From UBA4874 sp002399435 (GTDB taxonomy: Bacteria > Bacillota > Clostridia > Caldicoprobacterales > DTU083): a DNA stretch of 11,555 bases. Shown piece after piece: positions 6,573 through 11,555 of the stretch. The stretch's first letter is position 1; the number at the start of each line of letters is the position of its first letter. Under the pieces are notes generated by a model that was not told the origin of the DNA, did not search any database, and was given only the letters and a program-made list of their open reading frames with translations. A program made the position numbers and the translations under genes. Where the stretch lies: contig DAISGI010000059.1 in the NCBI GenBank assembly GCA_036823195.1, forward strand, positions 1 to 11,555. Direction: 5' to 3'.

Positions 6573-6631
6573 TCCGCCCGACCGAAAGGAATCCGGGCAT
6601 CAAAGGTGCCTGGATTCCTTCAGACGGCGGA
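6573..6631 (-). terminator. Long hairpin between convergent genes, terminator of the NptA-like gene
   Basis: An inner stem of 13 bp (6586-6598 with 6608-6620, loop of nine) and an outer stem of six bp (TCCGCC 6573-6578 with GGCGGA 6626-6631) form a two-tier hairpin. Read on the minus strand it is followed by CTTTTAATA, a terminator tail. The hairpin begins inside the last codons of the minus-strand gene and also lies just past the ATPase stop. On the plus strand no proper T-run follows, so termination of the ATPase message here is less certain. Confidence 0.7.
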
Positions 6632-7583
6632 TCGGTTTCCTTTCCGGAATGACACACTGAAGAAATCTCACATAATACTTTGAAATCGGCAGAAACAGCA
6701 TGGCGCTCAGCACATTGAACATCGTGTGGGCATTTGCAATAAGGCGGCTGCTGTCCTGCCCCATCCAATGGGTCATAAACTGAACAAACCTGCAGAATTG
6801 AGACAAGAAAAGCCATGCCAGCAGAACGCCGGCAATATTGTAAATGGTATGGGCCCATGCGGCCCGCTTCCCCGCCGTGCTGGATTCCATACCGGCGATC
6901 TGGGCGATAATACAACTCCCTATATTGTCTCCCAGGGTAAGCGCAACAGCGGAAGGAAACGGCAGCAATCCGCCGTTGAACAGCAATATGGTCATTCCGA
7001 CCGTTGCACTGCTGCTCTGCACCAGCATGGTGATTACCAGACCGGCAAGCAGACACAGAAAGACGTTGTCTGAGTGAACCTGCAGCCATTGAACCAGAAA
7101 AGCATTGTTCTTCAGGATGTTTACGCTTTTATCCATCAGCTCCAATCCCGAAAACAACAAACCGATTCCTGCAAGTACACTGCCTGCCGTTCTGAACTTC
7201 CGCATCGGGCCAAAACTCAGAATACAGCCTGCTATCAGAATATACCGGGAATATTGGGTAATCTGAAAACTCATGAACTGAGCGGTAAACGTCGTCCCGA
7301 TATTTGCGCCGTAAATGATGCCGACCGCGCTTTCCAGCTTCATGATGCCGGAATCCACAAAACCTATGGTCAGGATCGTTACCGCTGTACTGCTCTGTAT
7401 CAGGCCGGTCAGCAGGATGCCGGTAAAAAAGGAAGTCCATTTGTTCCTTGAGAACGCACGCATGGCTTTCTCCAAAAGCTTCGAGTTTGCCTGCTCGAGA
7501 GTATTTCCCATGGTGTTCACGCCGGTCACAATCAATAGGGATCCGACGACAAAATGGATCAGTACCTGTAAAATATCCAGCAT
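6600..7583 (-). CDS. Na+/phosphate-cotransporter-like membrane protein (PF02690 type, no PhoU tail)
   Basis: This 327-aa polytopic protein has the internal duplication of Na/Pi cotransporters. The first repeat carries QSSTA (63-67) and GANIGTT (92-98); the second has QSSSA (189-193) and GDNIGSC (218-224). Paired AHTIYN (244-249) and AHTMFN (285-290) elements lie near the end. The QSS motifs form the substrate and Na+ site in the family. Most bacterial members (NptA, YjbB) run to about 540-600 aa with a cytoplasmic PhoU-like domain. This one stops after the membrane part with a short basic tail (ERKPIRRLKESRHL), so it is either a naturally short subtype or has lost regulation. The ATG at 7583 follows GGAGGG closely. 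About 89 bp separate it from the pgi stop upstream. I see neither a clear terminator nor a good promoter there, so read-through from pgi is possible. The transported ion is not certain. Confidence 0.85.
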   Translation of the reverse strand: MLDILQVLIHFVVGSLLIVTGVNTMGNTLEQANSKLLEKAMRAFSRNKWTSFFTGILLTGLIQSSTAVTILTIGFVDSGIMKLESAVGIIYGANIGTTFTAQFMSFQITQYSRYILIAGCILSFGPMRKFRTAGSVLAGIGLLFSGLELMDKSVNILKNNAFLVQWLQVHSDNVFLCLLAGLVITMLVQSSSATVGMTILLFNGGLLPFPSAVALTLGDNIGSCIIAQIAGMESSTAGKRAAWAHTIYNIAGVLLAWLFLSQFCRFVQFMTHWMGQDSSRLIANAHTMFNVLSAMLFLPISKYYVRFLQCVIPERKPIRRLKESRHL

Positions 7584-7672
7584 CCTGCCCTCCGGTCACG
7601 GCATATTGTATCTGCCACTGATACTATCTTATCGGATGCAGGACAGGAATATGACTCTTTTCTATCGGCCTG

Positions 7673-9145
7673 CTATACCGCACTGCCGACCGGTTCCCTT
7701 ACTTTCCCTTTCAGTACATATTCCGGCTTCTTCTCCGGCCTTGCAGTCAGCTCTGCCTTCTTTGCCTCATACCCAGGGCGGCCCAGCAGAGCATAGGTTG
7801 CATTCTTTCCTTCCTCCACTCCCGGCTGGTCAAAGGCATTGATGCCCAGAAGTTCCCCGGCAAACGCCGTCTCCACTTCAAGGAAATACAACAACTCGCC
7901 TACGGTAAAGGCATTCACTTCCGGCAGGGTAATGGTCCGATTCATCCGTTTTGCCTTCAGCAGGGCATATTCCGTCGCCGTTTGCTCAGCATGGATCAGC
8001 TCATTCATGGTATGCCCTCCAAGAAAGGATACAGCGGGAATCTCTTCAAATCCATTGGAAATCTTCACCGTAGTACGGTATCTTCCCACTTTCAGGAAGG
8101 TAACCACCTTGTCAAAGGGACCCTCCGTATAGAGCTGAACCTGGGAATGCTGATCGGTCACTCCCAAAGCCTTGACAGGAGTCTGCCCCGCATGAACCGT
8201 CTCTCCCCTGGAGTTGAAACGTTTCCCCAGGCTTTCTGCCCAAAGCTGCGCATACCAGTCCGCAATATACTTCAGGGAATCCGCATAGGGCATCATGACG
8301 GAGATATTCTTGCCGGACTTCATGGCAAGATACTGAAGGGCAGCTGCCATGTAAGCAGGATTTTCACGGATATTTTCATCCTTGCAGATCTCATCCATGT
8401 AGGCTGCGCCGGCCAGCATCTCCTCAATGTCAATACCGCACACTGCCGCGGAAAGCAGACCGACGGGAGACAGTTCGGAAAACCGGCCGCCCACTCCTCT
8501 GGGAATATAAAAGGTCTTCAGCCCTTCCGCCTTTGCAATCCGGATCAGATTGCCATTTTCCCGGTCTGTCGTGGCAATCAGATGCTCCCGGTATTGGTCG
8601 CCAAGTTTTTGCTGAAGCATGTCCTTTATAATCAGAAACTGGGACATGGTCTCCGATGTACTGCCCGACTTGGTAATGACATTGAATACGGTTTTCGTAA
8701 GATCGATCACATCGAACAAAGCCTGCATTTTCTCCGGATCCACATTGTCCTCCACATAAAACCGGGGATATCCGTCCCGCTTCTCCCGGGACAATTCATT
8801 ATAATGGGCATGATTCAGTGCCTGCTGCACGGCAATGGGACCCAGGGCAGAACCTCCGATCCCCAGAACCACAAAGGCATCAAACCGATCCCGGATCCCA
8901 GATGCGGTACGCTTGATATCCTCCACCGTTTCCTTCTGGTTATAAGGAAGATCCCTCCAATCCATCCTGCCTTCCGCACGCTTTTGTTCCATGGCTTTGG
9001 CGGCAGACGCAAGGGAATCGGACATCGCTTCCATGCTGCTTCCGGAAATGCCCTGCTCCCCGCCTATCATCCCGGACATCATGTTATTGAAGTCCAGGGT
9101 AATTCCCATGCTTTCCTTCCATTGCGGATCCTCATATCTCTTCAT
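7673..9145 (-). CDS. pgi: Glucose-6-phosphate isomerase
   Basis: This 490-aa cytoplasmic enzyme interconverts glucose 6-phosphate and fructose 6-phosphate in glycolysis and gluconeogenesis. The SIS-fold landmarks are present: GIGGSALGP (95-103), the phosphate-binding loop SGSTSET (160-166) and GVGGRFSELSPVGLL (217-231). Of the catalytic residues, the Glu lies in AESLGK (E304), the His in TDQHSQ (H333), and the Lys closes the C-terminal signature FDQPGVEEGK (K447). Length and motif order fit the shorter Clostridia/Bacillus-type isomerases rather than the longer form of about 550 aa in enterobacteria and animals. The ATG at 9145 follows AAAGGATG with a rather long spacer of about 11 bases. The gene has its own extended -10 promoter candidate in the gap after comEC. 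All active-site residues appear intact. Confidence 0.97.
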   Translation of the reverse strand: MKRYEDPQWKESMGITLDFNNMMSGMIGGEQGISGSSMEAMSDSLASAAKAMEQKRAEGRMDWRDLPYNQKETVEDIKRTASGIRDRFDAFVVLGIGGSALGPIAVQQALNHAHYNELSREKRDGYPRFYVEDNVDPEKMQALFDVIDLTKTVFNVITKSGSTSETMSQFLIIKDMLQQKLGDQYREHLIATTDRENGNLIRIAKAEGLKTFYIPRGVGGRFSELSPVGLLSAAVCGIDIEEMLAGAAYMDEICKDENIRENPAYMAAALQYLAMKSGKNISVMMPYADSLKYIADWYAQLWAESLGKRFNSRGETVHAGQTPVKALGVTDQHSQVQLYTEGPFDKVVTFLKVGRYRTTVKISNGFEEIPAVSFLGGHTMNELIHAEQTATEYALLKAKRMNRTITLPEVNAFTVGELLYFLEVETAFAGELLGINAFDQPGVEEGKNATYALLGRPGYEAKKAELTARPEKKPEYVLKGKVREPVGSAV

Positions 9146-9229
9146 CTATTGAATCATCCTTTCCAAACCGTTGTCATTCTCATATCTGCTGCCCTATTCT
9201 CAAAAATTCGATTTTATTCAACAAAAACT

Positions 9230-9238
9230 ATTCTAACA
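9230..9238 (-). promoter_or_regulatory. Extended -10 promoter candidate for pgi
   Basis: On the minus strand this reads TGTTAGAAT: an extended -10 (TG, one base, TAGAAT with five of six matches). The -35 region is poor (TAGAAC, three of six, at 17 bases), which is common for extended -10 promoters. The start of transcription would be near 9223, about 78 nt before the ATG. Confidence 0.5.
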
Positions 9239-9242
9239 CAAA

Positions 9243-9258
9243 TAGAACGATGGTTCTA
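9243..9258. repeat. Inverted repeat over the -35 region of the pgi promoter
   Basis: TAGAAC-GATG-GTTCTA is a perfect six-bp inverted repeat with a four-base spacer. It occupies the -35 region of the pgi promoter candidate. It could be an operator. On the minus strand it is followed by TTTGTGTT, so a weak terminator for comEC is the alternative reading. Confidence 0.4.
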
Positions 9259-9353
9259 CTGAAAAACCTGCTTTTCAAAGGGAATATCAAAGATACATCC
9301 ATACTTATCATACAAAACATATCCGGCATTGGTGACTTGTCTCCGAAAATCCG

Positions 9354-11555
9354 TTACGGGCTGTGCAGCATGGTATGGATCCTCCATTGATTGTCCCGGT
9401 AGTGCATCCGAACCGCCCCCTGCTCATCGTTCCGATAAACCCGGGCTCCCCTCTGCTTCAGCCTGTCCAATGTCTGGGAACTCGGATGGCCAAACAGATT
9501 GGTTCCAACCTGTATCACGCCGGCTTTTGGAGAAATGGCATCCAGAAACGGTTCCGTACTGGAAGTCCGGCTGCCATGATGAGGCACCTTGAGAATATCC
9601 ACATTTTCCTGCCGGATCCTTCCGGTCAGATAATATTCCACCCGGTCCTCCACATCTCCTGTAAAAAGAACCGATGTATCCTGGTATTCCAGAAGAATCA
9701 CCAGGGAAACATTATTTTCATTGCCCTGGGCCAACGATTTCACCACACGATCCTCCGGATACAGGATATGGAGCTTTACTTCGCTGCCAATCCGCCAGGT
9801 CTGCCCCCGCTTCGCCGTCAGCACATCAATACCCTTTCGCCGGACCGTTTCCTTCAGTTCCAGGTATGCCGGCTCCGCCTGGCCGGGCGGATATTCCATA
9901 AAGGCATCCACCGGCAATTGTTCCAGCACCGGAAGCAATCCTCCGATATGATCATAATGACAGTGGGACATAATGACAAGATCCAGGGAAGAAATGCCAT
10001 TTTTCAGCAGAAAGGGAAGAACCGTATCCTCCCCCACGTTTCTGCCCTCCTTGCCGCCACCGTCTATCAGTATGGTTTTCCCGTCGGGAGTCCGAATCAG
10101 CGTACAGTCTCCCTGCCCCACATCCACAAACGTTACTTCCAGATCCTTTGGCTTTTGGACTTCAGCGAGGAAGGAACCCGCCACCAAAGCACCAATCAGT
10201 ACAGTACACACCACATAAGGCTTTCGGATAAAAGCGGGCCTTTCCCTGGATAAAATCAGCAATACAGAATAAAAAACCAGAACCGCCGATATGGATGGGG
10301 ACACAGCCGGTATCGACGCAAAAGGCAGCCTTGCGGCAAACCCGGTCGCCGCAAGAACCAGGCGGCAGAGAACCCGGAGCGGAGCCGCCGCGATTTTTGC
10401 TGCTGCAGGAAAAATCATTCCCACAGGGAGAATCAAAAATCCTCCCATGGTAACCAGCCCCAGTGCGGGGACCAGAACCAAATTGGTCAGGACCGACCAT
10501 GGCGTAATGACATTGAAGCAGTAAACCGTCAGGGGAAAGGTACCCAGTTGGGCCGATAAGGTGACTGCAATCAGCGAAGATACTTTGGACGGCAGAAAGC
10601 GCAGTTTTTCCTGGATTGGCCGATAAAACAGGGCAATGGAACCAACTGCCAGAAAGGACAGCTGAAAGCCGGCTTCCAGAATATCCATTGGCCGAATCAG
10701 CAGAATCAGGAACGCCGCCACTCCGGCACTGTTGATCGGATCCGATTTCCTGCCCATGGTCTTTCCAGCGGAATAAATCACAGCCATGACGACCGCGCGC
10801 GCCACTGGCGGAGCAGCTCCCACCAGCAGTCCATACAGCAGGAGAATCATCGCCTCAAGGATCAGGGGCGTCCACCTTTGAAGGGGAGACCGGGAGAACA
10901 GAAAGTGCAGCAGCGTCACAATATATCCGATATGCAGACCGGAAATGGAAAGAACGTGAGCCAGGCCGGTCCGCTGGAACGCATCCACCGTTCGCGGCTC
11001 AATGGTCCAGCGCTGCCCCAGCAGCAGGGCTTTCAGAAGAGCCCCTTCCTGCCCCCCAACCGTACGATCCAGCGAAATATCCGCCCGGCGGCGAAACCAG
11101 GCAAGCATGCTGCCTATGGAAAAGGATCTGTCTTTTTTGAGAAAAACAACGTTCCGGCCGGAAGCGTTCATCGTACTGTAAATGCCTCTTCCCGCCAGAT
11201 AGCCTTTATAATCAAAGCCTTTGGGGTTTCTGGGCCCGGTGGGCTCTTTCAGGATTCCCGTGACCCGCAGCACATCCCCCGTTTGAAAGGCTTCGAAAAG
11301 ACTTCGTTCCGCCGGATCGGGAAATCCCGCATAATGCCCAACCCGCACTTTCGCCTTTGCAGAACGGGTTTCCCTGCCTGTCTGCTGCACCGCCTGAACA
11401 TCCAGAACGTAAACAGCCCGATCGGATTCGATCTGCGGATCTCCAATGACCGTACCCTGGATCGTGATTCTCCTCCCGATGTAGGGAGTCAGAGGATTCT
11501 TTGTTCCGAAAAACAGTGCTCCACGAAGACAGCCAAAGATCAAAACCAGACTGAG
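9354..11555 (-). CDS. comEC: ComEC/Rec2 DNA-uptake channel (N-terminus beyond right edge)
   Basis: The frame is open to the right edge (733 visible codons). The first visible residues, LSLVLIFGCLRG, look like part of an N-terminal membrane helix, so the true start lies outside; family members are about 750-800 aa. Numbered from the TTG at 11543, an OB-like DUF4131 region spans about 20-135. The membrane competence domain opens with the family's signature LAHVLSISGLHIG (194-206) and continues to about 460. The C-terminal metallo-beta-lactamase-like domain starts at VDVGQGD (473-479). Its metal-binding sites look intact: SHCHYDH (526-532), FTGD (627-630) and VPHHGS (653-658), with GHPS at 685-688. 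ComEC forms the inner-membrane channel for single-stranded DNA during transformation, and its lactamase domain is thought to degrade the other strand. The comEA partner is not in view. Nothing in the visible part is broken. Confidence 0.95.
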   Translation of the reverse strand, partial: LSLVLIFGCLRGALFFGTKNPLTPYIGRRITIQGTVIGDPQIESDRAVYVLDVQAVQQTGRETRSAKAKVRVGHYAGFPDPAERSLFEAFQTGDVLRVTGILKEPTGPRNPKGFDYKGYLAGRGIYSTMNASGRNVVFLKKDRSFSIGSMLAWFRRRADISLDRTVGGQEGALLKALLLGQRWTIEPRTVDAFQRTGLAHVLSISGLHIGYIVTLLHFLFSRSPLQRWTPLILEAMILLLYGLLVGAAPPVARAVVMAVIYSAGKTMGRKSDPINSAGVAAFLILLIRPMDILEAGFQLSFLAVGSIALFYRPIQEKLRFLPSKVSSLIAVTLSAQLGTFPLTVYCFNVITPWSVLTNLVLVPALGLVTMGGFLILPVGMIFPAAAKIAAAPLRVLCRLVLAATGFAARLPFASIPAVSPSISAVLVFYSVLLILSRERPAFIRKPYVVCTVLIGALVAGSFLAEVQKPKDLEVTFVDVGQGDCTLIRTPDGKTILIDGGGKEGRNVGEDTVLPFLLKNGISSLDLVIMSHCHYDHIGGLLPVLEQLPVDAFMEYPPGQAEPAYLELKETVRRKGIDVLTAKRGQTWRIGSEVKLHILYPEDRVVKSLAQGNENNVSLVILLEYQDTSVLFTGDVEDRVEYYLTGRIRQENVDILKVPHHGSRTSSTEPFLDAISPKAGVIQVGTNLFGHPSSQTLDRLKQRGARVYRNDEQGAVRMHYRDNQWRIHTMLHSP

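Noticed and set aside
7584..7672. Promoter or terminator between pgi and the NptA-like gene
   Set aside because: A TACAAT on the minus strand has no -35 partner, and the only hairpin (GCAGG/CCTGC) has five bp and a long loop without a T-run.
7982..9262. Long open frame of 426 codons on the plus strand
   Set aside because: It lies antisense to pgi, which has all active-site motifs. Its translation shows no family pattern, and it has no ribosome site.
9363..10253. Open frame of 296 codons on the plus strand
   Set aside because: It is antisense to the lactamase domain of comEC, whose metal-binding motifs identify the real coding strand.
1..11555. Mobile elements, CRISPR arrays, tRNA genes or a defence system
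   Set aside because: I saw no transposase or integrase motifs, no regularly spaced repeats and no cloverleaf. All large genes belong to known housekeeping or transport families.

Overview
The window looks like chromosomal DNA of an anaerobic, spore-forming member of the Clostridia (Bacillota). The grounds are a SpoVB-type sporulation flippase, strong purine-rich Shine-Dalgarno sequences, a MsmX-type sugar ABC ATPase and a NiCo (czcD-type) riboswitch. Base composition is moderate and even, and I see no insertion sequence, phage gene, CRISPR array, tRNA or rRNA. The genus cannot be named from the sequence alone.

Layout. (1) 1-1536, minus strand: the N-terminal part of a CdaR-like sugar-diacid regulator runs off the left edge. 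Upstream of it lies msmX, the shared ATPase of carbohydrate ABC importers, which ends at a strong intrinsic terminator. (2) 1537-3522: a gap of about 380 bp carrying divergent promoter candidates, then spoVB on the plus strand with its own terminator. (3) 3549-6548: a small minus-strand gene of unknown function (64 aa), then a NiCo riboswitch at about 3819-3914, a mutually exclusive hairpin, and a 10-helix P-type ATPase on the plus strand. (4) 6573-9145, minus strand: a Na+/phosphate-cotransporter-like protein without a PhoU tail, and pgi (glucose-6-phosphate isomerase). (5) 9354-11555, minus strand: comEC, the DNA-uptake channel, whose first codons lie beyond the right edge.

The most informative unit is the riboswitch and ATPase pair. 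The aptamer closely matches the crystallised NiCo riboswitch as I remember it. Its closing helix P1 shares bases with a downstream hairpin that ends in a short T-run, so metal binding should favour read-through into the ATPase gene. This implies a metal-induced transition-metal efflux pump (Ni2+, Co2+ or Fe2+). The pump has a P2-like 10-helix layout with an unusual PEEFP motif in TM4, rather than the CPx/SPC motif of classical heavy-metal P1B pumps. The other genes are housekeeping or differentiation functions with no obvious link to it: central carbon metabolism, sugar uptake, spore envelope, competence and phosphate or ion transport.
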